Positions 51,519 through 60,369 of a stretch of 64,000 bases of DNA are shown here, one piece after another. Position 1 is the stretch's first letter, and each line of letters starts with the position of its first letter. Origin of the DNA: an uncultured Psychrobacter sp. (GTDB lineage Bacteria; Pseudomonadota; Gammaproteobacteria; Pseudomonadales; Moraxellaceae). Where the stretch lies: positions 62,001 to 126,000 of the forward strand of contig NZ_CANKZC010000005.1 of assembly GCF_947488565.1 (NCBI RefSeq), given 5' to 3'. The notes beneath the pieces were generated by a model. It was not told the DNA's origin, ran no database searches, and saw nothing but the letters and a program-made list of their open reading frames with translations. The translations under genes were made by a program, and so were the position numbers.

Positions 51519-52757
51519 TTACTTTACTGTCACCTGACCATTCATTAGCATAGGTAGCAGCCAGTCTCGTAGGTTCTCTAGTTCTTTATTCTCCAAAGTC
51601 TTAGCTTTTATTTGTCTAAATAGTGGATTAACTACTTCGTAATACTTGGAGAGTAGCTTTTTATTAGGGTACAACATATTTATTGAGCTAAAATCTCCCT
51701 TGTTCATATTAGCGAATGTATTACCTGTTTTAGCCTTTGCTCCTTCAAAGTATGCTTTTATTGCGAAGTACAAATAATACATATTCAACGGATTACTACA
51801 GACTACAGAGTTTATCTGCTGATTAGTTTGTGATTGCTCAGTTACGAAACCAACTAATCCAGGACTGGCTATACATGTAACACAAATTGTATTCTCAGGA
51901 AGATACTTATTTTTCTGAGTGTCAGCACCTTTAGATGTCAGCGTCTCTTCAGTTTGGACAATAAAAGTATTAGCACGAATATCACCTATAGTTATAAAGG
52001 GAACATCGCCATTGAAATACTCAGGTTTCTTTTTAGATGGTGTTTTACCAGTTACAATATTTGATTCAATACCTTCTATTGTTGAATCCTTCCATCCCTC
52101 AGGTATCTCACGCTTTAACACCTCGTTATAAACCATCTTACCGCCAGACGATTTGTAAGGCTTTCCGTCTGCATCGGGGAAATCAAACTGCACAAACCAG
52201 TAGTCATATAGCGTCTTTGCCATCGCTTCTAGCTCAGCATTAATTTGGTTATTGAGTTCTATTTTCTTGTCTAAAGCTGATAATACAGATGATATTTCAC
52301 TCTGTTCTTTGATGCTATTATGATTAAGGATCAGTGTTTCAAGTGCGGAAACATAAAGGTTTTTTTGTATGCTACCTCCAGCTCGAGATACTATTTCAGC
52401 TTTTTTGTATTTCAATGTGTAGAAAATATATTTAAGATTAGCTTTATCTGGATTTACAACAATGTTAATAACTGCTCTGTTGCCACACATCTCATCTTTC
52501 AGTATACCAAGAGAACCAATTGTTCCCGACTTACTGATTGCGATACTATCTTTAGGAAACATTTTTGCACTTTTTCCTGCACTTTCGAAACCCTTTTTGC
52601 TTAATTTACGTTCTGTATCATAAACGTACCCTTCACTTAAATCACTAGCTCTTAACCATTTAATATCATTACCAAAATATGTAGGTATTTTTTGACTTGG
52701 ATTTACATAACCTTCTTGAAAAGAACAGCAGTCTTTTAAAATTAAATTATTAATCAT
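51519..52757 (-). CDS. hsdS: Type I restriction-modification specificity subunit
   Basis: A 412-residue HsdS with two target recognition domains (about 1-150 and 205-375), each followed by a conserved helix: IKEQSEISSVLSALDKKIELN in the centre and KTLENKELENLRDWLLPML at the end. The central AKTLYDYWFVQFDFPDADGKPY segment is typical of this HsdS subfamily. It chooses the DNA site for the HsdRMS complex. Its start overlaps hsdM by eight bases. Confidence 0.93.
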   Translation of the reverse strand: MINNLILKDCCSFQEGYVNPSQKIPTYFGNDIKWLRASDLSEGYVYDTERKLSKKGFESAGKSAKMFPKDSIAISKSGTIGSLGILKDEMCGNRAVINIVVNPDKANLKYIFYTLKYKKAEIVSRAGGSIQKNLYVSALETLILNHNSIKEQSEISSVLSALDKKIELNNQINAELEAMAKTLYDYWFVQFDFPDADGKPYKSSGGKMVYNEVLKREIPEGWKDSTIEGIESNIVTGKTPSKKKPEYFNGDVPFITIGDIRANTFIVQTEETLTSKGADTQKNKYLPENTICVTCIASPGLVGFVTEQSQTNQQINSVVCSNPLNMYYLYFAIKAYFEGAKAKTGNTFANMNKGDFSSINMLYPNKKLLSKYYEVVNPLFRQIKAKTLENKELENLRDWLLPMLMNGQVTVK

Positions 52758-54384
52758 ATTCTAATCCAGCCAATTGCTTTTTAATCTCAACTTCGAACTT
52801 ATGAGACTCACTAAACAACTGATCCAAGTTATCTGTATAGCCTTGCATCTTTTCTTTAAACTGCTCAGCGGTAATATCGACGTACTCAATTTTTACTTCA
52901 AAATACTGACCTGCACTCAAGCTATAGTTTCTTGCCTTGATATCATCGTAGCTGACGGTTACAGACAGGTCGTCAACTTGCTCTTTATTATTAAAAGTAT
53001 GGATGATTTGCTGCTCTTCCTCAGCAGAGAGTACCGTTTTTTGCGTTTTACCTTCTTTAACTTTTTGACCTAAATTTGACGCATCGACCAGTACCACATC
53101 GCCATCATTGCTATCATCGATAAATACGATCGATACGTTTGTTCCTGTAGTAGCAAAGATATTAGACGGCATAGAGACTACACCAGCGAGCATCTTGTCA
53201 TCGATTAGCTTTTGCCGTATCTTTTTATCGATACCCGACTGCGCGGTGATAAAGCCAGTGGGTACGACTACCGCTGCCTTACCGCCTTTCTTAAGTGACG
53301 CGATAATGTGCTGTAAAAAGAGCTGGTAAATCGCCATGCTCTCTTTTTTCTTTTTAGGTATCGTTGGAATACCTGCAAAGAAGCGCTCTTTGTTTTCTTT
53401 GCTATCTAAGGCATCTCGATAATCGCTAAAATCGAGTTTAAACGGTGGATTAGAGACGATATAGTCAAACTGCTTAAGCGCTTCTTCTTCTTTGTGATAA
53501 GGATGATAGATAGTATTACCCTGAATCACATTGGGGATCGAGTGAACTAAATTGTTTAAGATTAAATTTAAACGCAATAGGTTCGATGATTTCTGTGAGA
53601 TATCTTGCGTATAGATAGTACAGCGGTCTTCACCGATGGCATGAGCAACGTTCATCAGTAGCGTACCTGAACCTGCCGATGGGTCGTAGCAGGTGACATC
53701 CCTCACCTTACCACGCTCTGCCTGTGGTACTAATATCTCCGCCATAATACGTGCGACGGCATGAGGCGTGAAGTACTCGGCATATTTCCCCCCCGAGTTG
53801 CTGTTATAGTCTTTGATTAAGTACTCAAAAATACCTGCATAAAAATCAAACTTTTGATCAAAGATACGCTCAAAGCTAAACTCAATCAGCTTATTGATCA
53901 CCGCGCGGCAAAAATCATCACGCTTCGACTCATCAGCGATAAAAGTACTAAGGCGATCAAAGAGTACTACTTTTGCCCCACCATCTGTTTTTACCGCAAA
54001 GATATCGTTATTTTTGGTAGCGATATCGATCAAAGTGTCATCGAAGAGCTTAGCAAAATCAGGCGCATTACTTTGGCTAAATAGATAACTAATAAAATGC
54101 TGTGGCTCCAAATGTGCGGTATCTGCGCTCATCTGTAACTGTAGCATCTCATAATCTTCTGCACTCATCTCACTAAGCGCTTTTTCCCAATTATCAGCTT
54201 TAGCGACATCCTCATCTATTTTCTTGGCTTCATAAGCAAACTTATCGTTTAAAAACTTATATAAGAATATCTGAGTGATAATTTTAAACTCGTTACCATC
54301 ATTACCTAATCCGTAATTGGCGCAAATGCTCTTTAAACTATCAATTAACTCTTGGGTTTTAGCTTTAAACTCAAGCTCTACCAT
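52750..54384 (-). CDS. hsdM: Type I restriction-modification DNA methyltransferase subunit
   Basis: A 544-residue N6-adenine methyltransferase. SAM motif I DPSAGSGTLLMNVAH near residue 230, catalytic motif IV SNPPFKLDF near residue 312, plus EYFTPHAVARIMAEIL before motif I and VPTGFITAQSGIDKKIRQKL after motif IV. All catalytic residues are present. It overlaps hsdR (7 bases) and hsdS (8 bases). Confidence 0.95.
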   Translation of the reverse strand: MVELEFKAKTQELIDSLKSICANYGLGNDGNEFKIITQIFLYKFLNDKFAYEAKKIDEDVAKADNWEKALSEMSAEDYEMLQLQMSADTAHLEPQHFISYLFSQSNAPDFAKLFDDTLIDIATKNNDIFAVKTDGGAKVVLFDRLSTFIADESKRDDFCRAVINKLIEFSFERIFDQKFDFYAGIFEYLIKDYNSNSGGKYAEYFTPHAVARIMAEILVPQAERGKVRDVTCYDPSAGSGTLLMNVAHAIGEDRCTIYTQDISQKSSNLLRLNLILNNLVHSIPNVIQGNTIYHPYHKEEEALKQFDYIVSNPPFKLDFSDYRDALDSKENKERFFAGIPTIPKKKKESMAIYQLFLQHIIASLKKGGKAAVVVPTGFITAQSGIDKKIRQKLIDDKMLAGVVSMPSNIFATTGTNVSIVFIDDSNDGDVVLVDASNLGQKVKEGKTQKTVLSAEEEQQIIHTFNNKEQVDDLSVTVSYDDIKARNYSLSAGQYFEVKIEYVDITAEQFKEKMQGYTDNLDQLFSESHKFEVEIKKQLAGLEYD

Positions 54385-57300
54385 GGTCTTGCTCCAACGT
54401 TGTATTCATCGATATACTCTGAGACAACCAGCTTGTTAATATAGCGTGAGCTGTCAGGTTTCAGTTTTATTTTATGATCTTTCATAAACCGTTTTATGAC
54501 GATAGGCATCATTTGCCCTTCAAAGTAGCTTTCGTTTTCAACGATCTGACTACTGTTAAGCACCTTTTCATCGGCATCGTTTTTTACCGCCATGAGCGCA
54601 TCATGTATAGTACGCTCAGAGCTATTAATATCTATCTGTTGACGCTCCGTTAAGCGCTTATGAATGCGTGCGTACTTGGCATCGCCTTTGTACTTATGTC
54701 GCGTCTGCTCATTGGTACGGTTAAGCTCTTTTATGCGTTTATGAATCTTATTCAGCTCATCGATATTCTCAGTCATCTGCTCTTGTGTCACTTCGCTTAG
54801 CTTTCTTTTTTTGAAGATACGCTCAAGCTCTTTTTTTAAGCTGACAAATTCAGGATCTTTTTGATCAAAGTTGCTTGCCATCGCTTCACGGGTTTTGCGT
54901 AGGGTGCTTTTTAGCTCATCGGCCAGTACCAGCTCTTCCTCGCCTATCTTCGTGAACTTAAATATCACATCTTCTAAAGCTTGGTTCAGTAGATTACTGG
55001 TGGCTGTCCCCTGCTCTAAGCTTTGCTTAGTATTAAGTAGATCAAGATGCTGACTGGTTTCACGATACAGTTTGTTGAGCGTATTAAAATCAAGCGATTC
55101 TAAAAACTTATAGTCACCTTGCAGGCGTACCAAATTATACAGGCTTCTAGCATCGCCAAGCACTTTTTTGAGACTTAGTATCGTATCTCTGTTCTGTATC
55201 TGACTGATCTGATCGCTGAAGACCTCCATGTTGTCGGTCTCATAAAGGAACAGTACATCCTTGATATGCTCAATCTCTTGCTGTATCTCTTCATGTGATT
55301 TAAACAGATGAGAGTAGCTTTCTATCTCATCGCCTAGCTCAGACTGTAGCTCTTCAAAATAGGCTTTATTAGTCTTATCAAACTCTTTACTGATATCTGC
55401 AAAGTCAACCACATAGCCGTATCTAAAGTCTTTATAGGTACGGTTTACTCGTGTCAAAGCTTGTAGCAAATTATGCGCTCGTATAATGCGTCCAAGGTAT
55501 AGTTTTTTTAGGCGCTTAGCATCAAAGCCTGTAAGCAGCATGTTATACACAAATAATAAATCTATCTTCCCAGCCTTAAAATCCTCTACCCATTGTTTAC
55601 GCTCTTCTTTAGTACCAACGTCATGCAAAATCAGCTGAGCAGATTTCACCTTTACTTCTTCATGACGAATCTCAGCTAAGGTTTTTATACCTGCGTCAGA
55701 GGTTTGGCTATCGGCGACTGCGTTATCTGGCGCGTATTGTTTGTTAAACAGCTCATACATTTGCTTCGCTTGCTTTGAGCTATCGCAAATGACCATACCG
55801 CCTATGCTCGCATCATTCAGTGCTCCACGGCTGTCCTCAAAATCTGAGACAATATATTTAAGCATTGGCTCAACAAAGCAAGAATGAGCGTATATGTCCT
55901 CACGCTTAACATCACCTACCAGCACCTCCGCTTTTGCAAGGGCTTCTTGTAAGATCAGTTTATACTTGGTAGAGATCTCTTCTCTTATTAGGCGTAGGGT
56001 ATAGCCATCAGCAATCGAGGCATTGTAGTAATACTTATGAATATAATCGCCAAATAACGCTCTGGAATTATAGTCATCACCCAATAACGGTGTCCCTGTT
56101 AAGCCGATTTTAATAGCATTAGGGTCTGACTCCTTTAGGTTGGCTAAAAAGCTGCCTTTGGGATTATAGCTACGGTGCACTTCATCCAAGAAATAGATGC
56201 GCTGAATATCAACGTTATAATCCTTGGTAGATGTAACGTTGGGATCATCTTCAAATTTTTGAATATTGACTACAGTAATCTCAGGTACACCTGAGTCATT
56301 GTGGATGGCCTTAGTTGCTTTGATATCACGAGCAAAGTCAGCTTTGGAATCAACGGTTCGTACCCTTAGGCCACGGGCTGTAAATTCGCGCTGTGCTTGC
56401 TGTAGCAAATCTAACCGATCAACAATAAAATAAAACTTAGGGGTGGTTTGCCGCTTTTGGAAATAGTCAGTTAAAAAACGCACGTTATAAAAAGCCAAGG
56501 CCGTTTTACCACTACCTTGCGTATGCCAAATAATACCTTTCTTGATTCCTTCATCGAGCTTACTACCAATAGCTTTGGTTGCAAACATCTGCGGATAGCG
56601 CATGATATGCTTTTCAAGCCCTTTAGTCTCATTCACATAGACCAGCGCATATCGCAAAATAAATGCCAACCGCTCTCGGCTAAGTAAAGAGGTACATATG
56701 CTATTAGTAGGACGTTCAGGCTGCTTATTGGTCTTGAACTCTTCACTATTTCGAATAACTTCTAAGTTATTATCCTTTAAAACTCTAAGCTCATCAGCAT
56801 CATCAACTGGCTGTAACAGCGCGGTATAGTTAAAAGTCTCTTCTTCACGAAAGTAGTTAAATATTGGCTTATGATAAGAAGAGCTGGCATAAAAAGCCCC
56901 TCGTAGTGGCTCAGGGTCACCATCTATGTATTCCATGTTGTTCGAAAAAATCATAAACTGAGTTATATTTATAAAGCGTTTGAACTTAGGGTTCTGAAAT
57001 CGTGTATTGATACGATTTCTCTCAGCAATGATACCTTCTCGATTATGCGGCTTTTTGACTTCTATAAAGACAAGAGGCATACCGTTAATCAGCAAAGTGA
57101 TATCAGGGCGGAACTCTTCATCACCATTTTTATAAGTCAGCTCTGTGACCACATGAAAGCTATTATTATTGAAATCCTCAAAATCAATGAGCTTCGTACC
57201 TGAGCGCTCCGATAGCTTATCAAAAAACGCCTTGCCCAAATCTTCGTTGTCTAAAAGCAGCTTTACATCTTCAAATAGACGTTTGACCTCATCGTCTTTA

Positions 57301-57461
57301 ATGCCTTTATTGATCTGCTTTATAGCATCATAAAATAGCTCAGGAAAAATATTGGTATCGATATCCCATGTCGTCTTTTTGAGCGATAAGTACTGGTAGC
57401 CTAGCTTCATTAAGTGAAGTATTGTCGGAATTTTTACGCGGGAGTCTTCGTTAAATTTCAT
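54378..57461 (-). CDS. hsdR: Type I restriction enzyme, restriction/translocase subunit
   Basis: A 1027-residue HsdR: N-terminal PD-(D/E)xK nuclease (RPDITLLINGMPLVFIEVKKP near residues 117-137), SF2 translocase Walker A WHTQGSGKTALAFY near residue 316, DEVHRS near 425, GLTGTPLL, and the C-terminal helicase motif LQALTRVNRTYKDFRYG. It cuts unmodified foreign DNA after translocation. The C-terminal 250 residues are highly charged and helical. It is the first complete restriction gene, 167 bases after the methyltransferase-like fusion. Confidence 0.95.
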   Translation of the reverse strand: MKFNEDSRVKIPTILHLMKLGYQYLSLKKTTWDIDTNIFPELFYDAIKQINKGIKDDEVKRLFEDVKLLLDNEDLGKAFFDKLSERSGTKLIDFEDFNNNSFHVVTELTYKNGDEEFRPDITLLINGMPLVFIEVKKPHNREGIIAERNRINTRFQNPKFKRFINITQFMIFSNNMEYIDGDPEPLRGAFYASSSYHKPIFNYFREEETFNYTALLQPVDDADELRVLKDNNLEVIRNSEEFKTNKQPERPTNSICTSLLSRERLAFILRYALVYVNETKGLEKHIMRYPQMFATKAIGSKLDEGIKKGIIWHTQGSGKTALAFYNVRFLTDYFQKRQTTPKFYFIVDRLDLLQQAQREFTARGLRVRTVDSKADFARDIKATKAIHNDSGVPEITVVNIQKFEDDPNVTSTKDYNVDIQRIYFLDEVHRSYNPKGSFLANLKESDPNAIKIGLTGTPLLGDDYNSRALFGDYIHKYYYNASIADGYTLRLIREEISTKYKLILQEALAKAEVLVGDVKREDIYAHSCFVEPMLKYIVSDFEDSRGALNDASIGGMVICDSSKQAKQMYELFNKQYAPDNAVADSQTSDAGIKTLAEIRHEEVKVKSAQLILHDVGTKEERKQWVEDFKAGKIDLLFVYNMLLTGFDAKRLKKLYLGRIIRAHNLLQALTRVNRTYKDFRYGYVVDFADISKEFDKTNKAYFEELQSELGDEIESYSHLFKSHEEIQQEIEHIKDVLFLYETDNMEVFSDQISQIQNRDTILSLKKVLGDARSLYNLVRLQGDYKFLESLDFNTLNKLYRETSQHLDLLNTKQSLEQGTATSNLLNQALEDVIFKFTKIGEEELVLADELKSTLRKTREAMASNFDQKDPEFVSLKKELERIFKKRKLSEVTQEQMTENIDELNKIHKRIKELNRTNEQTRHKYKGDAKYARIHKRLTERQQIDINSSERTIHDALMAVKNDADEKVLNSSQIVENESYFEGQMMPIVIKRFMKDHKIKLKPDSSRYINKLVVSEYIDEYNVGARPW

Positions 57462-57628
57462 GGGATAAGCTCATGGTTAAAGTTCATTTTTTTATAAACA
57501 TAGATCTAATCGTATCTTATCATCTATTGATTTTATAACGATGTTTTCAGCAAGTTATGATAAGGCATTCTACTGACAATCATAGAACACCTTACCTATC
57601 CTGTTTTTACATATAGGCTTATAGACCT

Positions 57629-59422
57629 TTATACGGCCCAAAGCTTACTTTGTCTTGCCTGTTGCTCATCTAGTAGCTTTTGGATAGTTTGCTGTGTCTC
57701 TCGGCTCTTTTGGGTACAAGCGATTGCCTCGTTTTGCTCATCCTCAGACGGTATGATAACTGGCATCTGTTTGAGCTCTTTTAGCGATATATTCGCAATC
57801 GTTGCCCCTTTGATCAGGCGTGAGATCTGCACAGTACCAAAGTCAGATTTGAGGTATGTATACAAGGCTCTAGGATCAACTTTACTTGAAGTCACTCGTA
57901 TCACAATAGCAGACTTATTGACCATCCAGCGCTGATCCCCTTTAGTAGGAACGCTCTCAGGCACGATACCAAGCTTACCAGCACTGCCTTTTAAGATCAT
58001 AACGATATCATTGGGTTGCAAAAACCCAGCTTCATTCTTTGCACGAACAGATTCTGATATACCTACCTCTTTGGTAGGTGTAGCAATATCACCGATACCC
58101 TCAATCTCACCTGCCCCCACTTCTAAGACAGTATAATCCCCTTCATCGGCATTAAAAGGTAGACCACGCTCAAACCTGACCAATCTATCTAAATCTATGG
58201 TCTCAGACTTTGCAATAATTGACTGAACCTTTTTTTCTTCAGGACTCAATATATAAGCCGCGCTATATAGGCTATATTCTTTATCTATGATACTTTGACG
58301 ATCAACCGATAAGGCATAGTCTGTTTCATCACCAGATTCAATATGAGCTAGAATACCCTCGATATCTGTTAACCCAACCAACCAGCGATTTGTCGTCTTA
58401 TCAACAAACTCGGACTCCGATAAATCAACGAATCTTACTTGATCATTGCCCCCTTTGGGATCAAGAATCAACATAGACGTTTTCACACCCGTACTTGTCC
58501 AAATATTACTAGGTAATGAAATAACCGTGCTAACCATACCTTTATCAATCAGATATTGTCTGACTGGCTTTTCCATACTAGAAAACAGTATGCCCTCTGA
58601 GACAGTAGTAATGACTTTTTCAGAGCATTGTTTGATGAGATGGAAGATATCCGCTGTTTCTATCTTCTTTGGCACAACCTCATATCTACCATACTTATCA
58701 TTTTCAGCATTCTTGCTTGAAAATCGAACGCCCATTGGTGAGAAACTTACACCATAGTCAAATAGCTGAAGCTGATTTTTATCATCAGTGTAGCTAGGAG
58801 ACAGAAGCGGGTTTGCATAGTTAACATCAAAACTATCTGAACTAATCAATGACAGCACATCTGCGATTATCAAGTCAGCGTTGATCGTCTCGTAACTAAC
58901 GTCACCATTTTTTTCACTAATAATGGTGCATAAAGGTGCGGTCGCTGGTGATGCTATATAAACACTTTTATTGTGTACGTCACCTAGGATAGCAGCTACT
59001 AAATCGTATAAGCTAATATGAGCGTAATAACCATTCATTTTTGATTGGCTACTAATATGTAAAATTATAAGCTCACGAACAAGCTGATTGATTTCTTGCT
59101 CAGGGACTTTGAGCAAGGTTTGTAGAAGCTTACTAACTAGCGACATTGGCAGTTGCTCTACATCTTTACTATTAGCAAAGACTCTTTGTACTTGTTCATC
59201 TTCGCTATTTTTTAAACTATCTAATAGTGCTAACCACTTATCTCTGTTTTCAGCAGTACTAGAGTCCAGTTTTATATCCTCTGGTAACTTATTTCGAAAA
59301 AATAGAGAATACATTGCTGTCATCTTTAACGCAGTGATACTATTAGTCTCTAAAATGTTCTGACCTCTTAAGACATCATAGAGCTGATAAGCAGTATTTT
59401 CACTAGTTTTAAAGTTTTGCAT
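57629..59422 (-). CDS. Catalytically degenerate HsdM-HsdS fusion-like protein
   Basis: A 597-residue protein. Residues 1-400 resemble an HsdM methyltransferase in layout: SLYDLVAAILGD, then YIASPATAPLC (near residue 162) where motif I DPxxGSG should be, and SFSPMGVRF (near 229) where NPP(F/Y) should be; after that QYLIDKGMVSTVISLPSNIWTSTGVKTSMLIL is well conserved. Residues about 415-597 look like one HsdS target recognition domain (LDRLVRFERGLPF, NDIVMILKGSAGKLGIV, SLKELKQMPVIIPSEDEQ, helix to the end). No SAM or catalytic motif remains. Two small DUF4258-like frames precede it and hsdR follows. Confidence 0.8.
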   Translation of the reverse strand: MQNFKTSENTAYQLYDVLRGQNILETNSITALKMTAMYSLFFRNKLPEDIKLDSSTAENRDKWLALLDSLKNSEDEQVQRVFANSKDVEQLPMSLVSKLLQTLLKVPEQEINQLVRELIILHISSQSKMNGYYAHISLYDLVAAILGDVHNKSVYIASPATAPLCTIISEKNGDVSYETINADLIIADVLSLISSDSFDVNYANPLLSPSYTDDKNQLQLFDYGVSFSPMGVRFSSKNAENDKYGRYEVVPKKIETADIFHLIKQCSEKVITTVSEGILFSSMEKPVRQYLIDKGMVSTVISLPSNIWTSTGVKTSMLILDPKGGNDQVRFVDLSESEFVDKTTNRWLVGLTDIEGILAHIESGDETDYALSVDRQSIIDKEYSLYSAAYILSPEEKKVQSIIAKSETIDLDRLVRFERGLPFNADEGDYTVLEVGAGEIEGIGDIATPTKEVGISESVRAKNEAGFLQPNDIVMILKGSAGKLGIVPESVPTKGDQRWMVNKSAIVIRVTSSKVDPRALYTYLKSDFGTVQISRLIKGATIANISLKELKQMPVIIPSEDEQNEAIACTQKSRETQQTIQKLLDEQQARQSKLWAV

Positions 59423-59434
59423 AAAACATGCCTT

Positions 59435-59644
59435 TTATAGATTATGTAATGAAGACGAGCTGTTTTTAGCACGTCGACGGTCATAGCTGTTTAGATGGTA
59501 AGCTGTGATCAAAGTATCGTTCTCAGATACTGCTACCACCCCACCTTTCTTCAAAATCTGCTTCAACGTTTTAATAATCATTTGTACTTCTCTTGCATCA
59601 AACGCCTTACCAGCTTTCATTGTTTCATAACAGCTTAGTTTCAT
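59435..59644 (-). CDS. DUF4258-like protein, C-terminal half (second frame)
   Basis: A 69-residue frame: after a variable start (MKLSCYETMKAGKAFDAREVQ) comes LKQILKKGGVVAVSENDTLITAYHLNSY followed by RRR, the C-terminal strand pattern of DUF4258-like proteins (small RelE-like fold). The ATG overlaps the stop of the previous frame (ATGA at 59641-59644), so it may be made by reinitiation. If the two frames were joined the product would be a normal-length DUF4258 protein. It lies 12 bases before the fusion gene. Confidence 0.6.
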   Translation of the reverse strand: MKLSCYETMKAGKAFDAREVQMIIKTLKQILKKGGVVAVSENDTLITAYHLNSYDRRRAKNSSSSLHNL

Positions 59645-59826
59645 TTTGCTCTCTCCAATTGATTATTATGAATATACTCAAATTCAGCTAGTAGCTCTTT
59701 TATACGCTTCTTATTAAGGACTACTTTGTCTCCTCTCACCTCTCCAAACGCTAACGTTATGTCTAGCTCAGACATGCTTATCGCTCGTTGACTCATTCTA
59801 GCTTGCAAGTGTCTTGTAGTATTCAT
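59641..59826 (-). CDS. DUF4258-like protein, N-terminal half (first frame)
   Basis: A 61-residue frame starting MNTTRHLQARMSQRAISMSELD, followed by AFGEVRGDKVVLNKKRIKELL, the N-terminal pattern of DUF4258-like proteins (helix with RMxQRxI, then GxVxGDKxxL). AAGGA stands eight bases before the ATG at 59826; the frame also offers ATG at 59850 without a ribosome site. It ends LERAK then TGA overlapping the next ATG. First gene of the defence block, directly behind a strong promoter. Confidence 0.6.
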   Translation of the reverse strand: MNTTRHLQARMSQRAISMSELDITLAFGEVRGDKVVLNKKRIKELLAEFEYIHNNQLERAK

Positions 59827-59861
59827 GAGAGTATCCTTGTCATCCATCATTTGATGAGATA

Positions 59862-59890
59862 AGAATAAGCGAGTTTACTTTCCTTGTCAA
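59862..59890 (-). promoter_or_regulatory. Strong sigma-70-like promoter of the defence block
   Basis: On the minus strand a perfect -35 TTGACA (complement of 59885-59890 with flank) and -10 TATTCT (complement of 59862-59867) are 17 bases apart. The start point would be near 59855, over the palindrome CATCA-TT-TGATG (59845-59856), a possible operator. Confidence 0.75.
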
Positions 59891-60244
59891 ATAATATTTT
59901 TGTTCCATTTAAAATAAATTAGTACTAAATTTTATATAAAGATGGTTTTATTTCTAGGAATTATTAAGAAATATCTATGCTTGAATTCTCACCGTTTTCT
60001 GACTGTCGGTTTGATTACTACCTTATTGCTTTGTATGCTAAATAAGTTTTGTACAAGGATTGACGCTAATGATTTGATAAGCTAGAACTGGCTTAGTGAG
60101 GAAAAAAGAGTTTTTTGATGATAATATATACCTGAGCTGAGTTTATGGCGTTGCTATGCGCATGTATATTTTTAAGTAATATCTTGATACAATTAACTAT
60201 GAGATAAATCCCGTTTTTTACCTTGCATCCAATACTATATTACT

Positions 60245-60265
60245 GCTGGTCTATTTGTTGGTCTA
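60245..60265 (+). promoter_or_regulatory. Paired arm-type repeats inside attR
   Basis: GCTGGTCTA (60245-60253) and GTTGGTCTA (60257-60265) have the same 12-base period and orientation as the pair near attL (33797, 33809). Candidate integrase arm sites on the right end. Confidence 0.6.
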
Positions 60266-60317
60266 TAATAATATTACTGAATAAAAAACCTATAACTATC
60301 AATAATTTAAGAATATT

Positions 60318-60343
60318 GTTCGAATCCCTCCTTCACCGCCAAT
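60318..60343 (+). repeat. attR core
   Basis: 26 bases identical to the tRNA-Ser 3' end at 33627-33652. The tRNA 5' part is missing here (AT-rich sequence precedes it), so this is an attachment scar and not a tRNA gene. Confidence 0.92.
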
Positions 60344-60369
60344 TTTAGCTTTTTATAAGAGCTGCCTAG

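Larger units (their letters stand above)
59827..60317. other. Promoter-proximal end region of the island (491 bases)
   Basis: AT-rich, no supportable gene. Contains the defence-block promoter (59862-59890) and, near attR, the arm-like repeats at 60245-60265. Confidence 0.55.
33627..60343. mobile_element. tRNA-Ser genomic island with P4-type integrase (about 26.7 kb)
   Basis: Bounded by a 26-base direct repeat of the tRNA 3' end (33627-33652 and 60318-60343). The integrase gene begins about 280 bases inside attL, pointing inwards. Contents: HUH Rep-like protein, YqaJ nuclease, DUF932, AlpA regulator, a catabolic cargo and a type I restriction block. There are no conjugation or phage capsid genes, so it is an integrative element that would need outside help to transfer. 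Confidence 0.9.

Noticed and set aside
59641..59660. Classical -1 slippery heptamer joining the two DUF4258-like frames
   Set aside because: The bases before the overlap (GCA AAA TGA) do not give an X XXY YYZ heptamer in the right frame; reinitiation at ATGA is simpler.
60300..60343. Possible second tRNA-Ser at the right end of the island
   Set aside because: Only the 3' 24 bases of the tRNA are present; no acceptor 5' strand, D arm or anticodon arm upstream.
33627..60343. Prophage interpretation of the island
   Set aside because: No capsid, portal, terminase, tail or lysis genes among the frames; the integrase, AlpA and YagK/YfjJ proteins fit a P4-like or integrative element.
33627..60343. 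CRISPR array in the island
   Set aside because: No regularly spaced repeats of 25-40 bases; the only short repeats are the integrase-arm-like GTTGGTCTA units.
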